Below are positions 23,435 to 32,303 of a stretch of DNA of 64,000 nucleotides, piece by piece (the first letter of the stretch is position 1; every line of letters starts with the position of its first letter). The notes beneath the pieces are model-generated. The model saw only the letters and a list, made by a program, of their open reading frames with translations, searched no databases and was not told the DNA's origin. Source of the DNA: Microcoleus sp. CAWBG506 (GTDB taxonomy: Bacteria > Cyanobacteriota > Cyanobacteriia > Cyanobacteriales > Microcoleaceae); the NCBI GenBank assembly GCA_020883125.1, contig JAHREW010000001.1, forward strand, positions 13,560 through 77,559, written 5' to 3'. The translations under genes and the position numbers were made by a program.

Positions 23435-24829
23435 ATGCTAAGACCCAAGCAACAAACCAACGCACCTATGAACCTGTCACCGAAGTTAGGGGGCAAAAGT
23501 CCCACACCCAAAAACACCAACCCAAAAGAGCATTTCAACGCCATAGGGTTACGGACGTTATTCGTGGTGGCCTCCATAGCCTCTGTCTGCGCCAGTTGTC
23601 AAAGCCCGCAAACACCCACCGCCACAAGTTCTGGTAGCACTCCTGGCGGCACTCCCGCAGCTACTCCTGTCGCAGTTAGCAGTCCTGCTGACCCAAACAC
23701 TGTCAAAATTGTCTCTATGCTGCCGATGACAGGTAGTGCCTTGGGTCAAGCTCAAACAATGGTCAATGGGATTAAACAAGCCTTGGCTGAAACCGATTCC
23801 AAAGCCTGCGATGGCAAAATCAAAATGGAATACGAAGTGCTCGATGACGCCACTGCTGCGGCTGGCAAATGGGACCCAAGCCAAGTTACGTCCAATGCCA
23901 ATAAAGTAGCAGCCGATGGTTCGGTAGTTGCTGCGATCGGTCACTATAACTCAGGCGCTGCCAAACTTTCAATTCCCGTGCTCAACCAGGCTAATGTAGT
24001 GATGGTGAGTCCGGCAAACACCTATCCGGGCTTGACAAAACCAGGAAAAGGTGAGCCGAAAGAACCTAATGTTTATTACCCCGCAGGTACTCGTAATTTT
24101 AGTCGGGTTGTCCCGGCTGATGACCTCCAAGGTGCTGTGGCGGCCAACTGGGCGAAATCTTTAGGAGTTAAAAAAGTCTATATTCTCGATGACCAAGAGC
24201 TCTACGGCAAAGGTATTGCTGACATTTTTGAAGCAACGGCTAAAACTTTGGGAATTGAGGTCCTCGGTCGTGAGGGAATTGATATCAAAGCGAGTGATTA
24301 CAAAGCTTTAATGAATAAGATCAAGGCTTTAAATCCAGAAATGATTTACTTTGGTGGTACGACCCAAAGCAATGCCGGACAAATAATTAAAGACATGAGA
24401 AATGTCGGCATGACACCTGAAGCAGTCAAATTCATGGGACCTGACGGCATTAAAGAGCAAGCTTTAATTGATGCTGGAGGTAAAGATGCTGAAGGTGTTT
24501 ATGCTACTTTTGGTGGCTTACCTCCAAAAGAATTGACTGGTGAGGGCGCGAAGTGGTACGCCGGTTACAAGGCAAAATATAATGCTGAACCGGAAGCTTA
24601 TGCAGCTTATGCTTATGAATCTGCTAAGGTAATTATCGGCGCGATTAATAAGGTTTGTAAAAATGACCGCGCAGCTATCCGCGATGCTGTTTTGGCAACT
24701 AAAGATTTTAATGGGGTACTTGGTAATTGGAGTTTTGATGCTAATGGCGACACTAGCTTGACTACTATGTCAGGAAATGTTGTTAAAGGTGGGAAGTGGG
24801 AGTTTGTTAGCCCGCTTAAGACTCAATAA
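23435..24829 (+). CDS. Branched-chain/neutral amino-acid ABC transporter substrate-binding protein
   Basis: About 464 residues from ATG at 23435; an upstream in-frame GTG at 23417 lies in the TnpB remnant and a later ATG at 23468 is also possible. A lipoprotein-type leader (LRTLFVVASIASVCASC) precedes a Thr/Pro linker and a Peripla_BP_6 (LivJ/NatB-like) domain: VKIVSMLPMTGSALGQAQTMVNG, AAIGHYNSGAAKLSIPVLNQANV, KKVYILDDQELYGKGIADIF and PEMIYFGGTTQSNAGQIIKDM. It binds amino acids in the periplasm for the downstream LivHMGF-like membrane complex. The first gene of the system, 106 bp ahead of livH, with a short hairpin in between. Confidence 0.9.
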   Translation: MLRPKQQTNAPMNLSPKLGGKSPTPKNTNPKEHFNAIGLRTLFVVASIASVCASCQSPQTPTATSSGSTPGGTPAATPVAVSSPADPNTVKIVSMLPMTGSALGQAQTMVNGIKQALAETDSKACDGKIKMEYEVLDDATAAAGKWDPSQVTSNANKVAADGSVVAAIGHYNSGAAKLSIPVLNQANVVMVSPANTYPGLTKPGKGEPKEPNVYYPAGTRNFSRVVPADDLQGAVAANWAKSLGVKKVYILDDQELYGKGIADIFEATAKTLGIEVLGREGIDIKASDYKALMNKIKALNPEMIYFGGTTQSNAGQIIKDMRNVGMTPEAVKFMGPDGIKEQALIDAGGKDAEGVYATFGGLPPKELTGEGAKWYAGYKAKYNAEPEAYAAYAYESAKVIIGAINKVCKNDRAAIRDAVLATKDFNGVLGNWSFDANGDTSLTTMSGNVVKGGKWEFVSPLKTQ

Positions 24830-24865
24830 TTAGTTAGTTGTCAGTTGTCTGTTGTCACTTAACTG

Positions 24866-24888
24866 GTTCCCAGGCAGAGCCTGGGAAC
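24866..24888. repeat. GTTCCCAGGC-AGA-GCCTGGGAAC inverted repeat
   Basis: A perfect 10-bp stem with a 3-nt loop in the SBP-livH gap. This is a well-known dispersed cyanobacterial palindrome. It could attenuate read-through and so reduce permease relative to binding protein, as is common in such operons; that effect is inferred. Confidence 0.7.
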
Positions 24889-24935
24889 GAGTAGAATTCC
24901 CCATTTCCAATTCCCAATTCTCAATTGCCAAATAA

Positions 24936-26012
24936 ATGAAAAACTGGAAAAGTATTCTATTATATATAGGTGTAGTTTATATAGTTTTGCTGTTAGGTCC
25001 GATCGCCGGATTTGATTTGCCGAAAATTGTTGGTGAAATAGTCAAAAATCCTGAAGTTTTGATTCAACAATTGTTAGTGGGTTTGGTCAACGGATCACTG
25101 ATTGCAATTATTGCTTTGGGTTACACGATGGTTTATGGGATTATTGAGTTAATCAATTTTGCTCATGGCGATTTGTATATGTTGGGGGCTTTTGCTTCCC
25201 TAACTGTATTTGGGGCTTTTGGCATTCAAGACGGCGCGCCTTTAGGTATTGCGATACCGGTGATGTTAGTCGCTTTAATTGTATGTTCGGTGTTTTGTGC
25301 GGGTCTGAATATTGTGGTGGAAAAGTATGCTTATCGACCTTTGCGAAATGCTCCTCGTTTGGCTCCGTTAATTTCGGCGATCGGGGTTTCGTTTATTTTC
25401 CAAAATATGGGATTATTTTGGGGAGGATTGAAAGCTTTTATTCCGGTGATGGGTTCTAATTCGGCGGCTCCGAAAAGCTTCCCCGATTTGTTGCCAAGAG
25501 TTGATATTCTCAAAGCTATGGGAATTGAAACGACTATTGTATTTACTACTAAAGATTTAATTGTGTTGGTAGTGGCTTTGGTATTGATGGTTTTGCTTCA
25601 TGTGTTTGTGCAGTACACTCGTCTGGGAAAGGCGATGCGGGCAACTGCTCAAAGCCGCGATGCTGCTAAAATTATGGGAATTAATGTGGATCAGATTATT
25701 GCTCTAACTTTTTTGATTGGTGGGGCTTTGGCTGGTTCGGCGGGAATTTTGGTGGGTTTGTATAACAATACTATTGTGTTTACGATGGGGTTTACGGCGG
25801 GTTTGAGGGCTTTTACGGCGGCGGTTTTGGGGGGAATTGGCAATATTGTGGGGGCGATGTTAGGAGGGGTTTTGATTGGGGTGTTGTCGTCTTTGAGCGA
25901 CCAGTATTTGTCGAGTCGCTGGACTAATGCTTGGGTGTTTGGGGTTTTGGTGGTGATTTTGGCTTTTCGGCCGGGCGGTTTGTTGGGCGAGAATGTTCAG
26001 GAGAAGGTTTGA
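24936..26012 (+). CDS. livH: Branched-chain/neutral amino-acid ABC transporter permease, LivH type
   Basis: 358 residues, eight to nine hydrophobic segments. Typical LivH features: LVNGSLIAIIALGYTMVYGIIELINFAHGDLYMLGAF near residue 50 (in consecutive parts), GKAMRATAQSRDAAKIMGIN (the cytoplasmic EAA-like coupling loop), FLIGGALAGSAGILVGL and FTAAVLGGIGNIVGAMLGGVLIG. In Anabaena and Synechocystis the equivalent is NatD of the N-I neutral amino-acid system. Inner-membrane partner of LivM. It is followed by a heptamer repeat leading into livM. Confidence 0.94.
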   Translation: MKNWKSILLYIGVVYIVLLLGPIAGFDLPKIVGEIVKNPEVLIQQLLVGLVNGSLIAIIALGYTMVYGIIELINFAHGDLYMLGAFASLTVFGAFGIQDGAPLGIAIPVMLVALIVCSVFCAGLNIVVEKYAYRPLRNAPRLAPLISAIGVSFIFQNMGLFWGGLKAFIPVMGSNSAAPKSFPDLLPRVDILKAMGIETTIVFTTKDLIVLVVALVLMVLLHVFVQYTRLGKAMRATAQSRDAAKIMGINVDQIIALTFLIGGALAGSAGILVGLYNNTIVFTMGFTAGLRAFTAAVLGGIGNIVGAMLGGVLIGVLSSLSDQYLSSRWTNAWVFGVLVVILAFRPGGLLGENVQEKV

Positions 26013-26046
26013 AGGTGCAACTCCTAGCCTTCTTCCATTTAGCGCA

Positions 26047-26096
26047 TGACTAATAACTAATGACTAATGACTAATAACTAATAACTAATGACTAAT
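26047..26096. repeat. Heptanucleotide repeat (TGACTAA / TAACTAA) providing the livM start codon
   Basis: Seven units of ATGACTA/ATAACTA run up to and into livM; the final ATGACTAAT is read as Met-Thr-Asn, the first codons of LivM. Each upstream ATG in the array opens only a 3-5 codon frame ending in TAA, so the array presents a string of minimal upstream ORFs. Confidence 0.8.
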
Positions 26097-27626
26097 AAAA
26101 TAATCAAAGCAATTAAATCAAGTGGTATTTTAGGGGCGATCGCCTCTTTGACTGTACTCCTATTCGGCGGTTGGAGTGGAACTGTCATCGGCTGGCTGAT
26201 GGGTACGGCTGCGGGCTTTATGGCTGGTCAAGAACAGAAGGCTGACAACCCAAAAATGGGTGCGACTATCGGCAGTTTAGCGGGCTTGGGCTTGGGAGTT
26301 TGGCTATTAGTTGCTAGCGTGGTAGAAGGGGTGGTAGTTAGACCTTTTTCTGGTCAATCTGCGGTGGATTTGCCGACTACTTTGCTCTATGGAATTTGCT
26401 GTTTGGCGATCGCAATTTTTACCGCTACATTAATGGGTGCTTTGCAGGGTTTACCAAAGGAACGCCAGCGACAGGCTACTTTGGTGACATTAGCTTTTAT
26501 TCTAATACTTTTTCCATTCATTGATATTCAGGCGAAAACTGGCTGGATTGCGACTGTAGTGCAGATTCAAATCTTTATTATGTTGGCGCTGGGTTTAAAC
26601 ATTACTGTGGGTTTTGCGGGTTTGTTGGATTTGGGATATGCGGCGTTTTTTGCGATCGGCGCTTACACGACGGCTTTGCTATCTTCCGGGCAGATAAATA
26701 TTGCTTGGAATTTTTGGGTGGTTTTGCCGATCGCCGCCACTGTAGCTGGCATATCGGGGGTAATCCTGGGTATTCCCACGCTGCGACTCAAAGGCGACTA
26801 TTTGGCAATTGTTACCTTGGGCTTTGGCGAAATTATCCCGGTTGTGTTTAGAAACTTAACCGCGATTCGGATCGATGAACCAGTCTCGAAGATTGTGGCT
26901 TCGTTGTTGGGGAAACCAGAGTTGGTGTTATGTCTCGTTGGGTGCGATCGACCTTTCAACCTCACCGGTGGCGAAGCAGGAATAAACCCGATCGGGCGTC
27001 CATCTCTCCCCATCATAGGCACTTTCAGCACCGGCAACTACTTTCCCTGGTACTACCTAATTTTACTATTAGTAGTCTTCTCATACTTTATGATTTCCCG
27101 ACTCCGAGATTCCCGCCTAGGGAGGGCATGGAATGCCATGCGCGAAGATGAATTAGCGGCTAGTGCCATGGGCATTAACCTCGTCAAAACCAAACTTTCG
27201 GCTTTTGCAATGGGAGCGACATTTTCGGGGTTTGCAGGCGCGTTTTACGCAGCTTATATCAGCGCCATTTTTCCCAGCGTCTTTGATTTTTCCGTCTCCG
27301 TAATCATCCTGTGCATGGTAATTTTAGGAGGCTTGGGCAACATGACTGGTGTGATTTTGGGCGGTATCATTATCATGTCCGCCGATCGCCTTTATCTACC
27401 CCAACTAGCACAAGTCCTTAAAGGTTTTCTGAATACTTTTGTACTACCCAGGATTGCAATCCCCCAGTTAGCAGACTTTCTGGCTACCAGTTTAGACCCG
27501 ATTCAAATGCGTTTATTTCTATTCGGTTTAACTTTAGTTGTCATGATGATTGTCCGCCCAGAAGGGCTAATTCCAGATAAAATTCATCAAGCTGAATTGC
27601 ATGATGATGCTGAAGCGAGTAATTAG
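26088..27626 (+). CDS. livM: Branched-chain/neutral amino-acid ABC transporter permease, LivM type
   Basis: 512 residues. The LivM core starts near residue 150 (FIMLALGLNITVGFAGLLDLGYAAFFAIGAY). It continues with GIPTLRLKGDYLAIVTLGFGEIIP and the cytoplasmic loop LGRAWNAMREDELAASAMGIN, and ends with VILGGLGNMTGVILGG and RPEGLIP. The first ~145 residues are an extra hydrophobic, glycine-rich region (GWSGTVIGWLMGTAAGFMAGQ) found in cyanobacterial NatC-type permeases but not in E. coli LivM. The start ATG is inside a heptanucleotide repeat; no good ribosome-binding site is seen there, so translation may depend on coupling or on a later start. Confidence 0.93.
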   Translation: MTNKIIKAIKSSGILGAIASLTVLLFGGWSGTVIGWLMGTAAGFMAGQEQKADNPKMGATIGSLAGLGLGVWLLVASVVEGVVVRPFSGQSAVDLPTTLLYGICCLAIAIFTATLMGALQGLPKERQRQATLVTLAFILILFPFIDIQAKTGWIATVVQIQIFIMLALGLNITVGFAGLLDLGYAAFFAIGAYTTALLSSGQINIAWNFWVVLPIAATVAGISGVILGIPTLRLKGDYLAIVTLGFGEIIPVVFRNLTAIRIDEPVSKIVASLLGKPELVLCLVGCDRPFNLTGGEAGINPIGRPSLPIIGTFSTGNYFPWYYLILLLVVFSYFMISRLRDSRLGRAWNAMREDELAASAMGINLVKTKLSAFAMGATFSGFAGAFYAAYISAIFPSVFDFSVSVIILCMVILGGLGNMTGVILGGIIIMSADRLYLPQLAQVLKGFLNTFVLPRIAIPQLADFLATSLDPIQMRLFLFGLTLVVMMIVRPEGLIPDKIHQAELHDDAEASN

Positions 27627-27721
27627 TCTTTAGCAGATGTCAGCAGTCCATAGTAATATCAATTCTGGTTAATTGGCGATCGCTATTCAACAAAACATGA
27701 GATTAGGGAGGAAAATCAGCG

Positions 27722-28543
27722 ATGAGTAATAATTTAACTGGGACTGCTTTTATTGTGGCCGAGTTTAGATCCGAAGAAAATGCAGACACTGCCCCTCTTT
27801 ACACCGATAATGTAGTAAAAATTTGGCTAAATGAAGAAACCAGAAAAATTGCCAGCGAAATAGCTCAAAACTCTCCGGCTGCTAAAGAAATGATTAAGTT
27901 GCGGACCAAATATTTTGATGATGTTTTGTCCAATCAAATTTTAGCAGGCTGCAAGCAAATCGTGATTTTAGGCTCTGGTTTGGATACTCGCGCTGCTAGA
28001 ATAAATGGAGCAGGAGTGATTTATTTTGAAATAGACGATCGCGCCACACTGGAACTAAAAGCAGAAACTCTCAAAGCTCATAAAATCAAGGCAAATGTCC
28101 GCTACATTCCCGGCGATTACGTCCAAAATAATTTAATCGCTTTGTTGAAACAGAGCGATTTTGATTTTGAGCAACCTACATATTTTTTGTGGGAAGGTAA
28201 CACTACCTTAATTGCCCAAAAAAATGTCATCTTTGTATTAGAAACAATTCGCGACAATGTTAAGAATTTTAAATTTTCCTTTGATTATATGTCGGAAAAG
28301 GTGATTGCGAGAACCACGGGCTACCAAGATATCAATGATTACATAGATAAATACGAAAGTATGTACACACCGTGGATTACTGGGTTTGAAAATATTGCTA
28401 CTTTGGCTGAGGAACTCCATCTCAATATTATTGATAATTTCTCAACTGCCCAGTTGCACCAACAATATCGCCCTCACCGTTCGTTAGAATCTAATCTTTT
28501 AAAATTCTACTTTGTTTGTACGTTAGAACTTATATCTGAGTAA
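27722..28543 (+). CDS. Class I SAM-dependent methyltransferase (leucine carboxyl methyltransferase-like)
   Basis: 273 residues, LCM/PPM1-like (COG3315) family. Features: the SAM-binding IVILGSGLDTRAARI near residue 80, VIYFEIDDRATLELK with the acidic residue that binds the ribose, and FLWEGNTTLI near 157-166, matching the conserved WEG(V/N)TxY motif. A strong GGGAGG ribosome-binding site precedes the start. In bacteria, members O-methylate natural products or unknown substrates; the role here is unknown. The gene lies between livM and livG in the same orientation and may be an insertion in the transporter operon. Confidence 0.88.
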   Translation: MSNNLTGTAFIVAEFRSEENADTAPLYTDNVVKIWLNEETRKIASEIAQNSPAAKEMIKLRTKYFDDVLSNQILAGCKQIVILGSGLDTRAARINGAGVIYFEIDDRATLELKAETLKAHKIKANVRYIPGDYVQNNLIALLKQSDFDFEQPTYFLWEGNTTLIAQKNVIFVLETIRDNVKNFKFSFDYMSEKVIARTTGYQDINDYIDKYESMYTPWITGFENIATLAEELHLNIIDNFSTAQLHQQYRPHRSLESNLLKFYFVCTLELISE

Positions 28544-28646
28544 TAAACAACTATATTTAACCGCCGAATAGAATTCGGGGCCATACAAAGTTTCGTCCGC
28601 ATGCACCCACTCGAAGAAAAGTAAAGTAATAGGAAATAGAACCAAA

Positions 28647-29426
28647 ATGTCATTATTAGAAGCACAACAACTTACCATGCGATTCGGTGGCTTGACTGCG
28701 GTAAATCAGGTCAGTTTAAGTTTGGAAAAAGGGTCGATCGCCAGTTTAATCGGCCCCAACGGTGCAGGTAAAACCACATTTTTTAATATGCTAACGGGCA
28801 TCTACAAACCGAGTGCCGGTCAGTTGGTACTGGAAAATAAAAATATTACAGGCTTACCGCCCGATCGCCTGACAACTTTTGGCATTGCTAGAACCTTTCA
28901 AAATATCCGCTTGTTTAACAACATGACTGTGCTGGATAATGTGTTAGTAGGTAGACACTGCCGCTTAAAAACAGGTTTGTTGGGTGCAATTCTCCGCCCT
29001 CCCACTGTGATTTTGGAGGAACGGGAAGCTAATAAAAAAGCCTTGACGATGCTGGAATTTGTCGGTTTAGGTGCTGCGAAAGCCCCGGAGTTGGCAAAAA
29101 ACCTTTCCTACGGCGACCAGCGTAGATTGGAAATTGCCAGGGCTTTGGCATCGGACCCGAAAGTTTTGCTTTTAGATGAACCCACTGCGGGCATGAATCC
29201 GAACGAAACTGCCGATTTAACTCGCTTTATTTACCAGATTCGGGATGAGTTGGATTTGAGTATTTTGCTAATTGAACATGATATGAAAGTGGTGATGGGA
29301 ATTAGCGATCGGGTCAGTGTTATGGAATATGGCACTAAAATTGCAGAGGGAACTCCCGATGAAGTTCGCGCTAATCCTCGCGTGATTGAGGCATATTTGG
29401 GAAAAGAAGAAGATGCTAACGGGTAA
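28647..29426 (+). CDS. livG: Amino-acid ABC transporter ATP-binding protein, LivG type
   Basis: 259 residues. Walker A GPNGAGKTTFFN near residue 36, the LivG-specific FGIARTFQNIRLFNNMTVLDNV, signature LSYGDQRRLEIARAL near 152, Walker B VLLLDEPTAGMNP, and H-loop LIEHDMKVVM. The C-terminal RANPRVIEAYLG is typical of LivG/NatA. It powers uptake together with LivF in the cytoplasm. Normal length. Confidence 0.95.
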   Translation: MSLLEAQQLTMRFGGLTAVNQVSLSLEKGSIASLIGPNGAGKTTFFNMLTGIYKPSAGQLVLENKNITGLPPDRLTTFGIARTFQNIRLFNNMTVLDNVLVGRHCRLKTGLLGAILRPPTVILEEREANKKALTMLEFVGLGAAKAPELAKNLSYGDQRRLEIARALASDPKVLLLDEPTAGMNPNETADLTRFIYQIRDELDLSILLIEHDMKVVMGISDRVSVMEYGTKIAEGTPDEVRANPRVIEAYLGKEEDANG

Positions 29427-29547
29427 TAGTTCGAGTTGAATTGCCAAAATAATTAGGACGGATTCGCGTGCCCATCCTAAAATTTGATTGCCACAAATTT
29501 GGCAAGTTTTTCTGGGGACTTTACAGATTTATGTTGTGGGATTTTTG

Positions 29548-30411
29548 CTAAACTTTTGAGGGGATTTCAGAGAATTTATTTTTGAGTTTTAGCGACCTGA
29601 CCAACAATCCAAAAAATAGTGCCGTACCTAATATTGTACTGGGTTCTGGAACTGCTTCTGCTTGTGCTTCTGCTTGTACTGCTGCAAGATTGTTCTGAAT
29701 TTCTACTAATCTTAAGCTAGTCGCGCTGTCGAAGGTCCGTGAATACCTCCACAAAGAAGTAAACAGGACGTTTTCTATAGTGTTTCCTTGTGCGTAAGTT
29801 GGTCTTAAAGTTAATTTAATTGCACCGAAATCGAACTTATTGCTGCTGCTGTACAGGTTCCGAGTAAAGCCCTGAGAAGAGTCTAAATCACCAGAAATCT
29901 GAAAAGAATCTAATAAAATGTTGGTAACAGTGTCAATCAACCCTAAAAATATACTTCCCCTGGCAATAGCGCGTTCAGATTGGCGGTTGTCAACTGATGC
30001 AAAAAGATTTAAATCTGTCATAGCACTGAAGGAAAAAGTTTCTTTGGCATCAATGTAGAAGTCGCCGATAACTGTTGCTTGACTTTGGGCTGAACCTGTA
30101 TAGTTGCTGCCACTGCCTGTGACTTCGCTCTTGGAGAGGTTTGCAGCCAGCAATTCCTGACAGTTAGATATAAAAGCTGGATCAGCGCTGGCTTGGCTAA
30201 TCACAACACCGTTGTTAGCTATCCTCGAAGTGTTAGTGTCAGTAGATGTATCTGTCTCTGTCGGTCTGTGACTGAAGTTCTTAATTCTTATTTGTGCGGT
30301 AGAACCTGCTATTGTAGCAGCACTGCTGGGCGCGATACCTACAGTCAAGCTGCTGACTAAGGGGGTTGCTAATAAAAATGCGATCGCTCCAGTGCTGTGA
30401 TTTAATTTCAT
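29548..30411 (-). CDS. PEP-CTERM sorting-domain protein
   Basis: 287 residues. It has an N-terminal signal peptide (AIAFLLATPLVSSLTVGIAPSSA) and a C-terminal sorting tail: VPEPSTILGTALFFGLLVRSL followed by a basic stretch (KLKNKF). The middle part is Ser/Thr-rich and beta-like with no recognised catalytic motif. PEP-CTERM proteins are processed by exosortase and often belong to the extracellular matrix. The gene lies antisense between livG and livF, separating those two transporter genes. The Ala/Glu-rich AAVQAEAQAEA linker precedes the tail. Confidence 0.88.
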   Translation of the reverse strand: MKLNHSTGAIAFLLATPLVSSLTVGIAPSSAATIAGSTAQIRIKNFSHRPTETDTSTDTNTSRIANNGVVISQASADPAFISNCQELLAANLSKSEVTGSGSNYTGSAQSQATVIGDFYIDAKETFSFSAMTDLNLFASVDNRQSERAIARGSIFLGLIDTVTNILLDSFQISGDLDSSQGFTRNLYSSSNKFDFGAIKLTLRPTYAQGNTIENVLFTSLWRYSRTFDSATSLRLVEIQNNLAAVQAEAQAEAVPEPSTILGTALFFGLLVRSLKLKNKFSEIPSKV

Positions 30412-30545
30412 GGCGGATATCCTAAAATTTGTACTTTTTTTAGTGCTGTTATTCTACTGTTTACTATAAAAACAGTTAATTGTAAATTAATGCAATAAAA
30501 TTTTATAATTAGCCTGGATAATATAACAAAGCAGAAAGAGCAATT

Positions 30546-31253
30546 ATGCTAGAAATCAAAGACATTCACACCTACTACGGAAATATTCACGCCCTCAAAG
30601 GAGTATCGCTAACAGTCTCTCAGGGAGAAGTTGTGACATTAATCGGTAGCAATGGGGCTGGGAAAACTACAACTCTCCGCACGATTCAAGGGCTGCTGCG
30701 CCCACGCCAAGGTACTGTGTTATTTGAAGGGAAGCCTTTGGAATCGCTGTCTACAGAGGCGATTGTCCGTTTGGGTATTTCTCAAAGTCCAGAAGGGCGA
30801 CTAATTTTCCCGCGCATGACAGTACAAGAAAACCTAGAAATGGGTGCTTATCTCCGTAATGATACTCTCGGTATTAAATCAGACATGGAAAAAGCATTAA
30901 ATTTATTTCCCCGTTTGCGAGAAAGAATTAGTCAAAAAGGCGGTACTCTTAGTGGTGGTGAACAGCAAATGTTGGCGATCGCCCGCGCTTTGATGTCCCG
31001 CCCCCGTCTGTTATTATTGGACGAACCGAGTATGGGACTTGCACCGATGTTGGTTAGTCAAATTTTTGCAATTATCCGCGATATTAATGCCCAAGGTACT
31101 ACTATTTTACTTGTCGAACAAAACGCGCGTATGGCTTTGAGTGTAGCTCACCGCGGCTATGTAATCCAAACAGGTCAAGTTGTAGTCGCCGGTAGTGCTA
31201 CCGATTTGCAGTCAAATGAAACAGTTCGCAAAGCATATTTAGGCGAAAGTTAA
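30546..31253 (+). CDS. livF: Amino-acid ABC transporter ATP-binding protein, LivF type
   Basis: 235 residues, the normal LivF length. Walker A GSNGAGKTTTLRTI near residue 35, SPEGRLIFPRMTVQENLEMGAY, signature LSGGEQQMLAIARALMSRP, Walker B LLLLDEPSMGLAP, and LVEQNARMALSVAHRGYV. The C-terminus VRKAYLGES is typical of LivF/NatE. The gene is separated from livG by the antisense PEP-CTERM gene, so it needs its own promoter or read-through over about 1.1 kb. Confidence 0.95.
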   Translation: MLEIKDIHTYYGNIHALKGVSLTVSQGEVVTLIGSNGAGKTTTLRTIQGLLRPRQGTVLFEGKPLESLSTEAIVRLGISQSPEGRLIFPRMTVQENLEMGAYLRNDTLGIKSDMEKALNLFPRLRERISQKGGTLSGGEQQMLAIARALMSRPRLLLLDEPSMGLAPMLVSQIFAIIRDINAQGTTILLVEQNARMALSVAHRGYVIQTGQVVVAGSATDLQSNETVRKAYLGES

Positions 31254-31359
31254 ATATGGGAATTGGGAATTGGGTAGTCTCCGTTTAGGCAATGATAATT
31301 ATGTGTTATTTTGACAAGATAATAGCAGCATTTTGAAGTTCATTCTGGAGTAATAAACT

Positions 31360-31986
31360 ATGTCTATGATGACCGAAGCTCTTGAGCGAATCAGTATTTA
31401 CTGTCATCTCAGCAAGCCAGATAGACGCAGAGAAGAAATTGAAAGAGAACTCAGTTTTTTTCCACTTCAGCTATCTGATGAAGTATATGAATTTTATCAG
31501 TGGGCCGGCGCACCTGTAGGTATGACGTATGATGCCGATGGTTCATACAGTAATCCTACATATTCCTGTGCGCTGGAGAGATTTTTAGGAAACGCCTGTG
31601 ACTTAGTTCATTGGCTGTCTATTGAGGAGGCAGAAAGATGTTATTCTTCATCTATTAATGATTCAAAGTATCTCCCATTTGTTTCCTATGAGAATGGCTG
31701 GCTAGCCATTGCTGGTTCGGAAACACAGGTTGCAAACTCACCTGTGATACAAAGAGAATCAGAAGAAGATCGTGATTTTTTATGGTTTCCTAGTTTAACC
31801 AACATGATGTTAGCGATCGCCGAGTCTTTGGAAACAGTTGGAACTATATGGCCAGGAGTATTGGATTATCATGATGAAGATTATGCAACCAACAAATACC
31901 ACCAAAGAATTCAACAACAAGAAATGCAAGTGTATGCAATTGCTCAAAAGTACGGCTCCCCTAGAGGGATAATTATTACCAACTAA
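31360..31986 (+). CDS. SMI1/KNR4-like family protein
   Basis: 208 residues. The N-terminal ~150 residues match the SMI1/KNR4 (SUKH) pattern: LSFFPLQLSDEVYEFYQWAGAPVG, a central W-rich strand region (LVHWLSIEEAERCY), YLPFVSYENGWLAIAGS and LWFPSLTNMMLAIAESLETG-like residues. SUKH proteins are common immunity proteins against contact-dependent toxins and also occur as general interaction modules. No toxin gene is adjacent, so this is an orphan or a housekeeping member. GGAG lies ten bases upstream of the start. Confidence 0.75.
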   Translation: MSMMTEALERISIYCHLSKPDRRREEIERELSFFPLQLSDEVYEFYQWAGAPVGMTYDADGSYSNPTYSCALERFLGNACDLVHWLSIEEAERCYSSSINDSKYLPFVSYENGWLAIAGSETQVANSPVIQRESEEDRDFLWFPSLTNMMLAIAESLETVGTIWPGVLDYHDEDYATNKYHQRIQQQEMQVYAIAQKYGSPRGIIITN

Positions 31987-32089
31987 TTCTATTGATTCAA
32001 CAGTCTTAAGATCGTTTCCCAGAAATCTTGAAAGAATCATTAGTATTGGGCAAGATGCAGCGGAGGGTTTCTACGAACTCTGTTTGTCA

Positions 32090-32146
32090 GGTGCGTCGCT
32101 ATTAGATTGTCTATTTTTCTGGGGAAGTTCAAGGTGGCGACGCACC
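32090..32146. repeat. Inverted repeat GGTGCGTCGC / GCGACGCACC
   Basis: A perfect 10-bp stem with ~37 nt between the arms, in the gap between the SMI1 gene and the large kinase. It resembles a small dispersed element. Confidence 0.6.
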
Positions 32147-32199
32147 CTACAGCTCGATTTGGTTTGTTAATAACCAATAACAGTCAACAATTAACAGTT

Positions 32200-32297
32200 A
32201 ACAGCCAACAAATAACAAATAACAAATAACAAATAACAAATAACAAATAACAAATAACAAATAACAAATAACAAATAACAAATAACAAATAACAACT
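32200..32297. repeat. Heptanucleotide tandem repeat (ACAAATA, about 12 units)
   Basis: Head-to-tail ACAAATA units with one ACAACTA near the right end, preceded by degenerate AACAGTC/AACAATT copies from 32170. It lies directly downstream of the minus-strand giant kinase gene stop. It is the same class as the arrays at 1-298 and 26047. Confidence 0.9.
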
Positions 32298-32303
32298 AAC
32301 CAA

